64,000 nucleotides of DNA from Polyangium spumosum (GTDB taxonomy: Bacteria > Myxococcota_A > Polyangia > Polyangiales > Polyangiaceae). Where the stretch lies: NCBI RefSeq assembly GCF_009649845.1, contig NZ_WJIE01000004.1, forward strand, positions 1 to 64,000. The letters are read 5' to 3'. Positions within the stretch are counted from its first letter, which is position 1. Every line of letters begins with the position of its first letter. A model generated the notes under the pieces. That model was not told the DNA's origin. It ran no database searches and saw only the letters and a list, made by a program, of their open reading frames with translations. This document shows positions 1 through 8,474 of the stretch, piece after piece. Both the position numbers and the translations under genes were made by a program.

Positions 1-241
1 GGGCGGAGGTAGAATCGATGGATCGAAGATGGGAAGGTTTGGGCACGCGGGTCAGGTCCAGTCTCCGCCCTCTTCTCTACACTAATTTCGGGAGGAGCGC
101 TGTCTCATCGGATGTTGGCACAGAGGGCTTCACCAGGTTTGCCAGCGTACGCTCCGACAAACCCATTCAGGAGGTACGGTCCCATCGAGCCCGGCGGCCA
201 GCCGCGGCGGCGTTGGTAGCTCAGACCACGATGCCGACGAC

Positions 242-372
242 GTGGCCACGTCGTCGGAACGGGTGGCCACGTCGTCGGAACAGGTGGCTACGTGCTGCCG
301 GAATCGGTGGCTACGTGCTGCCGGAACGGGTGGCTACGTGCTGCCGGAATCGGTGGCCACGTGGGTCCGGAA
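242..372. repeat. 21/23-bp tandem repeat
   Basis: Units beginning GTGGCYACGT start at 242, 263, 284, 307, 330 and 353. The first two are 21 bp and the next three 23 bp; the last is partial. Units end in TCGTCGGAAC or GCTGCCGGAA. The open frames through this block owe their length to the repeat and have poor third-position GC, so 1-476 holds no gene I can support apart from this repeat. Confidence 0.85.
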
Positions 373-476
373 TACGCAGGTTGCGGAAGAGTGGGGCCGC
401 GGTGCGGGTGGCAGGAGCACGGAAGCGCTTCGTTTTGCTTGCATTTCGGTCACGCATGAAGGACGATTGAGACGTC

Positions 477-938
477 GTGCCCCGTCCCTCCATTGGCCGC
501 ATCGTCACACGGGATTACCTGTCGTTCCTTCTTCTGTACATTGCGGGTGTTCCCTGGGGTTTGCTCATCATCGGATTGGTGTATGGGGTGGTGACTGGCC
601 GTGATGTCCAGTTCCCCTGGGATCTACTGGCCGCAGCCGTTTTCGTGACGGCCATCGTGGCGCGGATGCTTCACCGTCGATGCCGGCGGATTTCTCGACT
701 GTTCGAACAGGGCCTCGCCGTGGAGGGGCGCGTCGTGGACTCGACCTACCGCAGCGGACGCCGTCTGACGAGTCGCTATTCCGTGAACGTCTCGTTCGTG
801 CTGAACGGGAGCGAGCACGTCGCGTGGATCATGTTGCCGTGGTACGTCGGGCAGCCGCAGAAGGGGCGCCCGGTGACGGTCCTCGTGCATCCCGAGAATC
901 CGCAGGAGGTCATCGTGGCCGACGTGTTCGGCGGGTGA
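477..938 (+). CDS. small two-TM membrane protein, DUF3592-like
   Basis: A 153-aa protein starting at GTG. Two hydrophobic segments (about residues 14-39 and 46-64) are followed by a basic stretch. A soluble beta-rich tail with the pattern EGRVVDSTY...G...VSFVLNG...VLVHPENPQ resembles the DUF3592 type of small membrane proteins. It converges on the lipoprotein gene that ends at 954. No function is known for such proteins. The GTG start is the only one placed before the first membrane segment. Confidence 0.6.
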   Translation: MPRPSIGRIVTRDYLSFLLLYIAGVPWGLLIIGLVYGVVTGRDVQFPWDLLAAAVFVTAIVARMLHRRCRRISRLFEQGLAVEGRVVDSTYRSGRRLTSRYSVNVSFVLNGSEHVAWIMLPWYVGQPQKGRPVTVLVHPENPQEVIVADVFGG

Positions 939-953
939 ACTGCAGCTCCGCCA

Positions 954-1853
954 TTACTGACAAACCCGCACGACCCGCGCCTGCATATCCCAGGTATGCT
1001 GCTGCTGGAAGTTATCGGTGTGGATCACCTGGGCCTCGATCCCGAAATCAACCACTCCGTTCGGCTGAATTTCGAAGGTATTCACCTGGAGGTTCTGGAT
1101 CGTGATAACCTTGTTCGGCCCTGCGAGAGACTTCACCTCACCGCTCCCCAGCAACGCGAACCGGATCACCTCGAACCCCTGCTGCCACACGACGTCGGCC
1201 CAGGGGGCGCCGAACGTCGCGGTCTCGGCGTAACAGCCGTACACCGTCCAGCCGCCGCTGCATTTGCAGCCCTTGCAATCTTCGACGACCTGGCCGTCGA
1301 CCACGCGATGAGCGAACCGCTGACCCATCGGGCCGCACGGGACACACACGGCCTCGGTCCCCATATCCGCCTCGCACACCTCAGCGTAATCGCACGTCTT
1401 GGTCGCGACGAAGTCCCACCCGGTACCCGGGTTGAAGCAGTTGTAGCCTGCAATCTGGCGGAACGACTGCTTGTCGATCTCGGTATCCGTCTTGTATTTG
1501 CAGGCTGCGACCTGATCCTCGCAGCCGCCCGAGCCACCACCGCCGCCGACACCACCACCGCCGCCGACACCACCACCGCCGCCGATACCACCATCACCGC
1601 CGATACCACCATTACCCCCGACACCGCTGGCCCCTTGGCCACCGCTGCCGCCGGTCCCTGGACCGCCGCCGCCCATCCCCGGGCCGCTGCTGCTCACGCT
1701 GCTCCCCGTCCCGCCTGCGCCACCGGGGTCCGCGCCACCCGATCCCCCGCCCGATCCCGAGCCGGATCCCTCGTCCGAACCGCATGCTGCCGCGGAGAGG
1801 GCGAAAAACGTCGTGAAGAAAATACGAGGAAACGAAGAACGAACGAAGGTCAT
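954..1853 (-). CDS. Gly-rich linker lipoprotein
   Basis: A 299-aa lipoprotein. The open frame runs further upstream, but the ATG at 1853 places a basic, hydrophobic signal directly at the N-terminus, with a lipobox ending SAAAC (Cys24). A Gly/Ser-rich linker of about 100 residues follows, then a compact Cys-rich domain (about residues 125-215) and a beta-rich C-terminus. The linker is the kind seen across Polyangiales surface lipoproteins and presumably holds the globular domain away from the outer membrane. The Cys spacing suggests several disulphides. Function not recognised. Confidence 0.75.
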   Translation of the reverse strand: MTFVRSSFPRIFFTTFFALSAAACGSDEGSGSGSGGGSGGADPGGAGGTGSSVSSSGPGMGGGGPGTGGSGGQGASGVGGNGGIGGDGGIGGGGGVGGGGGVGGGGGSGGCEDQVAACKYKTDTEIDKQSFRQIAGYNCFNPGTGWDFVATKTCDYAEVCEADMGTEAVCVPCGPMGQRFAHRVVDGQVVEDCKGCKCSGGWTVYGCYAETATFGAPWADVVWQQGFEVIRFALLGSGEVKSLAGPNKVITIQNLQVNTFEIQPNGVVDFGIEAQVIHTDNFQQQHTWDMQARVVRVCQ

Positions 1854-2020
1854 CCTGGTGCTCACGATCGGATCCGAGCACAGAGGCCGCCGTGAGCGCA
1901 AGCGGAGTGCGTTGATTCTCTCGGCCGGGCCGAGGGCCGCGGCCTTCGCCGCGGGACGTCGATGCATGGCTGCTCGCGTTCGTTGATCACCTGACGGTTC
2001 GCCCGGGTTATACGAGCGAC

Positions 2021-3037
2021 ATGATCGACCTCGCGAAGCTCGCCGCCATCCCCGATCCTCCTTCCATCCGGACCGCCGCCGTCGAGCGCGCGATTGCCGA
2101 TTCTGTCGCGTACCTCGGCTCCGATGCCGCGCAGCAGAGCCTCGAGCTCGATCCGTACTGGCCCAAGTGGCACTCGCCTTGGTGGCACATGCTGCTGCTC
2201 CACGAGCTTGGCGAGGCGCGCCAGATCCCCGAAAGCGCAGCGGCCTCGATGGTCGCAGGCCTCGACCGCCTGCTCCACATCTTCCCGATCCACCCCGACG
2301 ACGCTCCGGGCGCCGATGTGCACCGCGACATCGCGTGCCACTGCGCGCTCGGCACGATGTCCTCCGTGCTCGCGGCCACTGGCATCGACGTCGATCGCGC
2401 GCTGCCCTGGATCAAGCCGTGGTTCGTGCGCTACCAGATAGCCGACGGCGGCCTCAACTGCGATGATGCCGCCTACCGCCAGACCGCCGAATGCCCGAGC
2501 TCGATGGTCGCCACCGTCGCGCCGCTCGAAGCGATGTTGCTCGGCGAGGCGTGGTCGAACGAGCAGCGCGCGTTCGTCGATCGTGCCGCGCGCTTCCTGA
2601 TCGATCGCGCGCTCGTTCGCGGCTCGCAAACCGTGCACAACGCCGAGGAGCGCAGCGCCGAGGCCGGCTGGCGCGCGCTCGCGTTCCCGCGCTTTTACTT
2701 CTACGACGTGCTGCGTGGTCTCGCGGCGCTCGTGCGCTGGGCCGAGACGACCGAGCAGTCGCTCCCGCACGCCGCGATTGCGACCGTCGTCGAGGCCCTC
2801 GTCGAGCGCTGGCCCGATGGCGTCGTGCGCGTCGAACGGAAGGCCCATGCCGGGCGCTCGACGATCCTCCCGACCGTCGATCGTTCGCCCAGCCCGCGCG
2901 CGCCGGCGTCCACGTTCCCGCTGCTCGAGGCGGTCAGCATCATCGGCGAGCCGTCCGAGGCGCTGACGCGGCAATGGTCCGCGGCCCGCGCCGGGGTGCT
3001 CCGGCTGTCGCGCGCAGGACGGCTCATCGTCGCGTAG
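2021..3037 (+). CDS. prenyltransferase/squalene-cyclase-fold protein
   Basis: A 338-aa soluble protein with alpha-helical repeats typical of the alpha/alpha-toroid fold shared by protein prenyltransferases and squalene/hopene cyclases. The segment RYQIADGGLNCDD is a QW-like turn. The WPKWHSPWWHMLLLHELG segment lies in the first third. It is about half the length of squalene-hopene cyclases and lacks a visible DXDD acid motif, so I do not call it a cyclase. Related single-domain proteins are generally annotated only as prenyltransferase-like. It stands alone between the lipoprotein gene and the T6SS island. Confidence 0.6.
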   Translation: MIDLAKLAAIPDPPSIRTAAVERAIADSVAYLGSDAAQQSLELDPYWPKWHSPWWHMLLLHELGEARQIPESAAASMVAGLDRLLHIFPIHPDDAPGADVHRDIACHCALGTMSSVLAATGIDVDRALPWIKPWFVRYQIADGGLNCDDAAYRQTAECPSSMVATVAPLEAMLLGEAWSNEQRAFVDRAARFLIDRALVRGSQTVHNAEERSAEAGWRALAFPRFYFYDVLRGLAALVRWAETTEQSLPHAAIATVVEALVERWPDGVVRVERKAHAGRSTILPTVDRSPSPRAPASTFPLLEAVSIIGEPSEALTRQWSAARAGVLRLSRAGRLIVA

Positions 3038-3201
3038 ATCGACCCGGAACCGTCGGGGCATTGGCTGCGCGTCCCCCTGCGCGTGTTCGGATTCGCGCCT
3101 CGATTGGCGACGTTCATGAAACGCGCCCGGTTCGCGGCACGCGCAGGGCATCACCGCGCGCTTTTCCCAGCGGTACGGATGGGTTATCCTCGGCCACCGC
3201 C

Positions 3202-3783
3202 ATGGTGAAACGAGACTTCGATGCCGCCGGCCCGGAAGCCATGCGGACAGGGGACGGCTCTCTGGAATCACGCCCCGACGTCGCCCTCGACGACATCGAG
3301 GCTCCGGTCGCTTCCGCCGCCGTGACGCTCCTCTCCGGCCGCCGCTACGAGCTCGAGGCCGGCGCCGAGCGCGACCAGCTCACCATCCGCAGCAGCGGCG
3401 GCGAGGTCGTGCTTCGCGTCGAGGTCACGGACCGCGGTCCCGTCCTGTCGTTCTCCGGGGCCGAGGTCGAGCTGTCCGCCGCGCGTTCCCTTCGCCTCGC
3501 GGCCCGGGACGTATCGATCGCGGCCGAGCGCGACGTCGAGCTCGTTGCAGGCGGGTCGCTGCGCGAAAGCGCCGCCGGGCACCATCACGTCCGAGCAGGT
3601 GGTGATGCTCGCGTGGAGGGTGCGAGCGTCGAATTGCAGGCAAATCGCGACCGCGTGGGTGTACGGGCCATGCGCGCGATCAAGCTCGATGGGGAGCATA
3701 TCGGATTGAATGACGATCCACTTCCGCAACCGTTCGGTTGGTCGCAGATCGCCGGTGGGCCTGGCGAGGAGGGTGAGACGTGA
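3202..3783 (+). CDS. T6SS-associated repeat protein (gp5/VgrG-helix-like)
   Basis: A 193-aa protein; the ATG at 3202 is chosen because the longer upstream frame is a shadow of the previous gene. Residues about 40-170 are short alternating beta repeats such as SLRLAARDVSIAAERDVELVAGG, followed by EGASVELQANR. This pattern is seen in VgrG C-terminal (gp5-like) helices and in DUF3540 proteins of T6SS loci. It overlaps the next gene by four bases, indicating translational coupling. With vgrG and DUF2169 genes just downstream, a spike- or cargo-associated role is likely. It could also be a free-standing adaptor helix. The family assignment is tentative. Confidence 0.55.
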   Translation: MVKRDFDAAGPEAMRTGDGSLESRPDVALDDIEAPVASAAVTLLSGRRYELEAGAERDQLTIRSSGGEVVLRVEVTDRGPVLSFSGAEVELSAARSLRLAARDVSIAAERDVELVAGGSLRESAAGHHHVRAGGDARVEGASVELQANRDRVGVRAMRAIKLDGEHIGLNDDPLPQPFGWSQIAGGPGEEGET

Positions 3784-4823
3784 GCGCGGAAGAGGCGATC
3801 CTCCCGTTCGAGCGCTGGGCGGATATTTCGGCGAGGCTGCTTCGCCGCAGTCCCGAGGAGCGACTCGATATCCTGGAAGAGCTCGAGATCGATCCGGCCG
3901 ATTGGAGCAAGAACGAACTGCACTGGGCGATGGCGCTCTCCCGCGACGCGGACGTGGACCGGCAAGACCGGATGGAGCTCTACGCTGCGAAGTGCCTGGC
4001 CGAAATGAATCGGCGGCGCGAGCAGAAGGCGCAGGATGTCGCCGATGGCTCTGTAGCGCCAAGCCCGCAGATCGAGTCCACTGTGCCATCCCGGGAGCCC
4101 ATTGCGGTGCCTCCCGTGGCATCCGTGCAGCCACCTCCGGCTCCCGAGTCGCCCCCGGAGGCGCCCGTCCTCGTGTTGCCGAAGCCCGCTTCAGCGCTGG
4201 GCACCACGATGCCCGCCGTGATGTCCCTTCCGGGAAAGCCGCTCCCGTTCGGTAAGCAGTCCTCCAGCGAGTTTCTGGACGCTTTGCAGGCGCCGCAATC
4301 GACCCCCGCAGCAGAGCCGATCGGCGACACGCAACCCTTGCCCATTGTCGAGGATGCCGTGCAGGACGCGCCGGTGGATCTGGGGACAACAGGACCGATC
4401 AAGCTGCCAGCGACACACGATCTTCCACTTCCTTTTAGCGATCGACCCGCGCCGGGGTTCGTCGAGGCCTTGCAAGCGCCGCGTGCCCCTGCGCCGAGGA
4501 CTGGCATCACAGACGCCACACTGCCATTGCAGATGGACCTCATGGCACAGGCGAGGGCCGCCATGCCGTTCCTCGAGCCTTCCTCGATGGTCGATGGTCC
4601 CCGGCTCACCCTGGATGCCTACGCCTCGCTTTGTGCGGAGCTTGCGGTGGCTCCGGAGAATCGAGCGGAGATATTTCGCCGTTACAGCATCCGTGGCGAT
4701 GCCGCGTGGCGAGCCGTGGACCAGGAGTGGCGTGTGCGTCTCACCGAGCGCCCGGAGATTCAGCGGGAGTGGCAGGGAAAGTACGACCGGTTCAGGGAGT
4801 GGTTGCTCCTGCAGAAAACTTGA
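3780..4823 (+). CDS. Pro-rich T6SS-island protein with repeated LPF/ALQAP motifs
   Basis: A 347-aa protein with a GTG start inside the stop of the previous gene. A helical N-terminal domain (about 1-85, with KNELHWAMALSRDADVDRQD) and a helical C-terminal domain (about 275-347) are joined by a long Pro-rich linker. The linker carries two copies of a short motif, LPF followed by F[LV][DE]ALQAP, with a third weaker LPLQ..MPFL copy. Such spaced linear motifs usually serve as docking peptides. It is coupled to the helix-repeat gene and converges on the RING-like gene with only 9 bp between stops. No enzymatic motif was recognised. A T6SS adaptor or effector-loading role is inference from context only. 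Confidence 0.5.
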   Translation: MSAEEAILPFERWADISARLLRRSPEERLDILEELEIDPADWSKNELHWAMALSRDADVDRQDRMELYAAKCLAEMNRRREQKAQDVADGSVAPSPQIESTVPSREPIAVPPVASVQPPPAPESPPEAPVLVLPKPASALGTTMPAVMSLPGKPLPFGKQSSSEFLDALQAPQSTPAAEPIGDTQPLPIVEDAVQDAPVDLGTTGPIKLPATHDLPLPFSDRPAPGFVEALQAPRAPAPRTGITDATLPLQMDLMAQARAAMPFLEPSSMVDGPRLTLDAYASLCAELAVAPENRAEIFRRYSIRGDAAWRAVDQEWRVRLTERPEIQREWQGKYDRFREWLLLQKT

Positions 4824-4832
4824 GAAGCTCGC

Positions 4833-5627
4833 TCACCTCGTCAGGTATATCGGCGATAGCATGCTTTTACGGATGATCCTCAGCTTGGTGCGCTGATCGC
4901 CGCAGCCCCAGCCCCGACACCCTCCGGCCTCCCGCCAGCATTCGTCGTGATAGGGCGAGCCACAGCGGCCGCACTGGCTACCTGCATCCGACTCGCCACA
5001 TGCCCGACATGCACCAGCGACGGCGGCGATGGGGAGCTGGTCGATCCAATGCATGAAACTGTCGATGAGGAGCAACGCCCGCACGAGGTGCTCCTCGTCG
5101 GTCTCGCGACACCTCGACACTTCGAATCGGACCATGTACCCACCGGCCCACAACCTGAGCGGATTGCCCATCCTGAACGACGCTTCGGCAATCTGGGCCT
5201 CGAACTGCTTCATCAGGGCCAGGATCTCCTCGCTCAGCAGCGCCACGACGTCAGGGGATCCTTCCGTGACCAAAGCGTCGACGCCCTGACTCCCGGCTGC
5301 TCGATGCACGAGATCGTGCATCCGTCGCGCCTCGACGCATACGCCCGGGATGGGGCGCATCGTGAGGCCCACGAAATGAATGTCCCTGATGTCCCCGAGC
5401 GGCCCCATGGTCAGACGAAGCATTCCCCCCCAGCCGGGCTTGTCGAACTCGAGGCAGTAGATCCGGGCGAAGGCGCTACGCCAGGCAACCCGAAATCCAT
5501 AGGACTCTCCCAGTTTGGATAACATCCTGTCACGCTTCGCGTGGGCGCGGCCGATCGCGAAAGCCACCAACAGCATGACAGCAGTGACGAGGAGCGCAGT
5601 TTCGATCTTGTCGATGATCCGGTGCAT
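4833..5627 (-). CDS. membrane-anchored prokaryotic RING-like zinc-finger protein
   Basis: A 264-aa protein with one N-terminal membrane segment (about 9-26), a cytoplasmic middle domain of about 170 residues, and a C-terminal zinc module. The module has eight potential ligands: C207, C210, C219, C222, H227, C230, C237 and C242. This C-x2-C-x8-C-x2-C-x4-H-x2-C-x6-C-x4-C arrangement is RING/treble-clef-like and matches what is known as the prokaryotic RING finger families. It is the last gene of the vgrG operon, 12 bp behind the DUF2169 gene. It could be an adaptor, an immunity factor or an ubiquitin-like-system relic. No E2 or ubiquitin-like partner is visible. Confidence 0.6.
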   Translation of the reverse strand: MHRIIDKIETALLVTAVMLLVAFAIGRAHAKRDRMLSKLGESYGFRVAWRSAFARIYCLEFDKPGWGGMLRLTMGPLGDIRDIHFVGLTMRPIPGVCVEARRMHDLVHRAAGSQGVDALVTEGSPDVVALLSEEILALMKQFEAQIAEASFRMGNPLRLWAGGYMVRFEVSRCRETDEEHLVRALLLIDSFMHWIDQLPIAAVAGACRACGESDAGSQCGRCGSPYHDECWREAGGCRGWGCGDQRTKLRIIRKSMLSPIYLTR

Positions 5628-5639
5628 ACGGGTCCCTGC

Positions 5640-6758
5640 TCAGCGTGTCCAGAGCGTGGCGTGTCGCATCGTCTCGACCATCTCTCGTGGATAAGGCATC
5701 GCGACCTCCAGTGTCCCTGCCCAGGTGAGCGTGACGAGATCCATTTCGGGCTCGATGAGCACGGTTTGCAGGCTAGGCTCGAGCTCGCGGGGGTTCACGC
5801 CAGGCGGTTCGAGCACCATCTGCGGTCGGTCTGCCGGGAGCTCGAACGAGAGCGCCTCATGCCTTGGATGCAGCCGATGGAGCTCCACGCGTTCGTTACC
5901 TCTCAAGCGAACCGTGGCGAGTCCCGCCGGCGCACAGTTGAAGGCACGAGGGTCGACCGTGCCGTCCCACGTCACCATGCGCTGAAGAATTTCATCGAGC
6001 CCCAGAACCCCGAGCCTTGCTTCATGAAGCTCTCGCTTCGGGCGATCGAATGTCGCCGGGATGAAGAACACGGCGCGCGGGAACGTGAACTGATCAATGG
6101 GCTCGAAGCAGGCGGCGGCTGGGCAGTCCATCCATGCCCGCATCGTGGGGGCGCACAGCCGATCGGGGACAATCGGATCGAGGGGATCCTCGATGCTGGG
6201 CATGGCGCTGCCTTCCATTCGTTCCCGATCGACGTCGATGAAGAACCCTCGCCCCGCGGGGTTGCGCGGGTACGCGAGCATTCCCACGGTCGACGCGCCC
6301 GGGCTGTTCTTGGCGAGCGCCTCTGCGTGTTCGTCCCTACCGCCGTATGCATGATCCCAGATGAGCGGGAGCGCGTCGCGCGGCACCGGCGCTGACGCAA
6401 GGAGAGCGCCTCCCCTGCCGAGTTGAATGGTTCGATCGCCCCAGACGCGGAGCGTCCTCGCAATGGGGCCGACGCGAAGTGCCACCTGGAAGCTCGGGAC
6501 ACGACCCTGGTGGGAGTACGCGGTCCCTCGAAGGAGGACGTCCGTGGCAGGCTTGATGCCCGCGAAGAAATCGACGTCCTCGACGAGGCGATGGGCGTTC
6601 GTCACCGAGGAGCGAATGTACCGCGGCGCCTCGACCAGCGTTGCAGTCTGCGGAACTGGCTCGGCACACTTGCCATTGCGAATCGCGTAGCTCCGCTTGG
6701 CCGTGATGCAAAGGTAGCTCTTGCCATCGTACGCGCGGAACGTGCTGACGGTCGACAT
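5640..6758 (-). CDS. DUF2169 family T6SS accessory protein (copy 1)
   Basis: A 372-aa protein. The ATG at 6758 is preferred to the one at 6794 because it sits 4 bp after the upstream stop. DUF2169 hallmarks include the mid-protein block WDHAYGGRDEHA, followed by a NPAGRGFFID block and SIEDP. DUF2169 proteins are encoded beside vgrG and PAAR-type genes and are thought to act as adaptors that load effectors onto the spike; the exact mechanism is not settled. This copy differs strongly from the second DUF2169 gene in the same operon, so the two may serve different cargo. Confidence 0.85.
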   Translation of the reverse strand: MSTVSTFRAYDGKSYLCITAKRSYAIRNGKCAEPVPQTATLVEAPRYIRSSVTNAHRLVEDVDFFAGIKPATDVLLRGTAYSHQGRVPSFQVALRVGPIARTLRVWGDRTIQLGRGGALLASAPVPRDALPLIWDHAYGGRDEHAEALAKNSPGASTVGMLAYPRNPAGRGFFIDVDRERMEGSAMPSIEDPLDPIVPDRLCAPTMRAWMDCPAAACFEPIDQFTFPRAVFFIPATFDRPKRELHEARLGVLGLDEILQRMVTWDGTVDPRAFNCAPAGLATVRLRGNERVELHRLHPRHEALSFELPADRPQMVLEPPGVNPRELEPSLQTVLIEPEMDLVTLTWAGTLEVAMPYPREMVETMRHATLWTR

Positions 6759-6762
6759 GGGC

Positions 6763-7437
6763 TCAGCCCTTTTGCTGGGCCTCGACCCAGTCATGAACTT
6801 CCTTGGCCACGGGCTCCATGAGCTTTTTCACGATTTGCTCCGTGATGAACTCGATGATCGAAATCGGAATGGATTCGAGCGGCCCTCCGATGCCTCCAAG
6901 CCGTGCGCCAACGATTTCGCCAAGCCGGGGAGCGAGAAACCCAAGCGAAACCCACTTCACCGCGCCCGACGCCAGATCGGCGAGTGTGGGAGACGTCTTC
7001 ACGGAGGTGACAGAGAGGACGTATCCTGTGGGTTGATCACCTTTCTCCCAGCAATTGAAATTCAGCCCGAGCGCACCGAACATGCATGCCGCCAGTGGGT
7101 TGCCCTGGCCGGTGACGCTTCCGATCGCGAGCATGGGCTCACTGCCGGAGGGACCCAGGATCTTGGCGTATTGAGGAACCTGGAGCAGGCCCATCTCGGC
7201 AAACAAGTGCACGTGCGGCACGAGGAAGAGCGAAAATTCGTCGTGGATCATCTGCCACCCGTCCGCCGTTATTGTGCCGGTGCGGTGCCAGAAGTTCGCC
7301 GCCGGCCAGAAGAAGGGCGCGCCTACCGCGTAAGGCCAGGGGACCTTCTGGTCCTCGACCACGCCGGGGAAGGGGTAGAAATCGTGCACATCGATCCCCA
7401 CCATGATCGCCGAGTTGTTGTAGAAATTGACCGACAT
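6763..7437 (-). CDS. T6SS-island protein, PAAR-like or cargo candidate
   Basis: A 224-aa protein; the ATG at 7437 lies 16 bp after the previous gene's stop, and the longer frame upstream is a shadow. The N-terminus is rich in aromatic residues and proline (VGIDVHDFYPFP). A central stretch, IGSVTGQGNPLAACMFGALG then NFNCWEKG, loosely recalls the name-giving element of PAAR-type tip proteins. The C-terminus is Gly-rich with hydrophobic, possibly amphipathic, helices. Flanked by two DUF2169 genes, it is the best candidate for the spike tip or a delivered protein. I recognise no catalytic motif, and the PAAR resemblance is weak. Confidence 0.45.
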   Translation of the reverse strand: MSVNFYNNSAIMVGIDVHDFYPFPGVVEDQKVPWPYAVGAPFFWPAANFWHRTGTITADGWQMIHDEFSLFLVPHVHLFAEMGLLQVPQYAKILGPSGSEPMLAIGSVTGQGNPLAACMFGALGLNFNCWEKGDQPTGYVLSVTSVKTSPTLADLASGAVKWVSLGFLAPRLGEIVGARLGGIGGPLESIPISIIEFITEQIVKKLMEPVAKEVHDWVEAQQKG

Positions 7438-7453
7438 CGTCGTTTCCCCGTGC

Positions 7454-8455
7454 TCAGGACTCGATGGTGATCCAGGAGGGAGCGGTGCTCTCGTTGTAGC
7501 GAAACTCGTATCCGTAGACGCAGGAGATGAACTGCCTTGCGGCATCGACGTGGACACTGCGGACGCGCGCGGACACCTCGGTTCGACTCTGGCCGCGGCG
7601 CAGCGTGACGCGTGCAGGGCACGCGGGAACCTCGAATCGGATCGCGTCCGTCCCAAGGCCCTGGAGGTGGATGGCTGTGCCAGGGGGAAGGGCATCGAAG
7701 ACGAGATAACCAGGGGCATGGTGCTGGACCATGAAGAAGGCCCGACTCGCGAACCGTGCCTGGAAAGCGGACTTTGTAGCATCCACGGGATTCGCAAGTG
7801 GCAGGTCGACGTGGACATGACGGAGCCGAAGCCCCACGAGCTCCGGGCAGGGGACGAAGCAGCCCGGCACGGGCCGGTCGCCCCAGCGAGTGACGAGCTG
7901 GTCGGCGAGTTCGAAGTTTGGCAGGAGGCCCCCGATCGCCGCAGCTTCGTCGGCATAGAAGCCGATACCACGTTCATTGAGATAATACTGCACCTTCCCC
8001 CCGGGATGCGGGAGGTCGGTGCCCGGGAGGAGGCCGGGAGGAAGAACGAACGACCCCCCGAAGGCGCGCTCGAACGAGAGGGGGAGCGAGTCGAACGGGG
8101 CCGGGTCGGTTGCGGTGAGATCGCCGAGAACGCTCTGCTCCCAGCGCCGATTGCCAAACGCGACGATCCGCCGGATTTCACGACCTACGCTCAGCGTGAC
8201 AGGGCGGAGGAACGGTGGGCGTGATGGGCCGAAGACCTCGCCGGCAGCCGTGACCGATGTGCCACGCCACATAGGAATCTTGGTGGTATCCGGCGGATCC
8301 GTGGCCACCCGCTCGACGGACCCCAGCATGGGCTCGAGCCGCTCGCCGACCACCCGAAGACGCAGCTCGACCACGATCGCGCCGACGTCGACCTCGTCGC
8401 TCAGGCTACCCCGCGAAAGCACGGGTGAAAACTGCGTCTTGTTCCGGACGAACAC
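7454..8455 (-). CDS. DUF2169 family T6SS accessory protein (copy 2)
   Basis: A 333-aa protein that starts MFVRNKTQFSPVLSRG, a typical DUF2169 N-terminus, and contains the SFERAFGGSFV block of the family. It lies 19 bp downstream of vgrG and is very likely co-transcribed with it. DUF2169 proteins are linked to T6SS spike and effector loading. A second family member follows one gene later. No signal peptide or membrane segment is visible, consistent with a cytoplasmic adaptor. Confidence 0.88.
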   Translation of the reverse strand: MFVRNKTQFSPVLSRGSLSDEVDVGAIVVELRLRVVGERLEPMLGSVERVATDPPDTTKIPMWRGTSVTAAGEVFGPSRPPFLRPVTLSVGREIRRIVAFGNRRWEQSVLGDLTATDPAPFDSLPLSFERAFGGSFVLPPGLLPGTDLPHPGGKVQYYLNERGIGFYADEAAAIGGLLPNFELADQLVTRWGDRPVPGCFVPCPELVGLRLRHVHVDLPLANPVDATKSAFQARFASRAFFMVQHHAPGYLVFDALPPGTAIHLQGLGTDAIRFEVPACPARVTLRRGQSRTEVSARVRSVHVDAARQFISCVYGYEFRYNESTAPSWITIES

Positions 8456-8474
8456 GAAAGCCTCCGCCTGGCGC

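Noticed and set aside
18..470. 150-aa frame with a nearby GGAGG
   Set aside because: Poor third-position GC, and much of the frame is produced by the tandem repeat.
2491..3201. N-terminal extension of the gp5-like protein
   Set aside because: The extension is an Arg-rich shadow of the prenyltransferase-fold gene; the real start is ATG 3202.
7438..8181. N-terminal extension of the T6SS-island protein at 6763-7437
   Set aside because: It lies antiphase within the DUF2169 gene on the same strand and has shadow composition.
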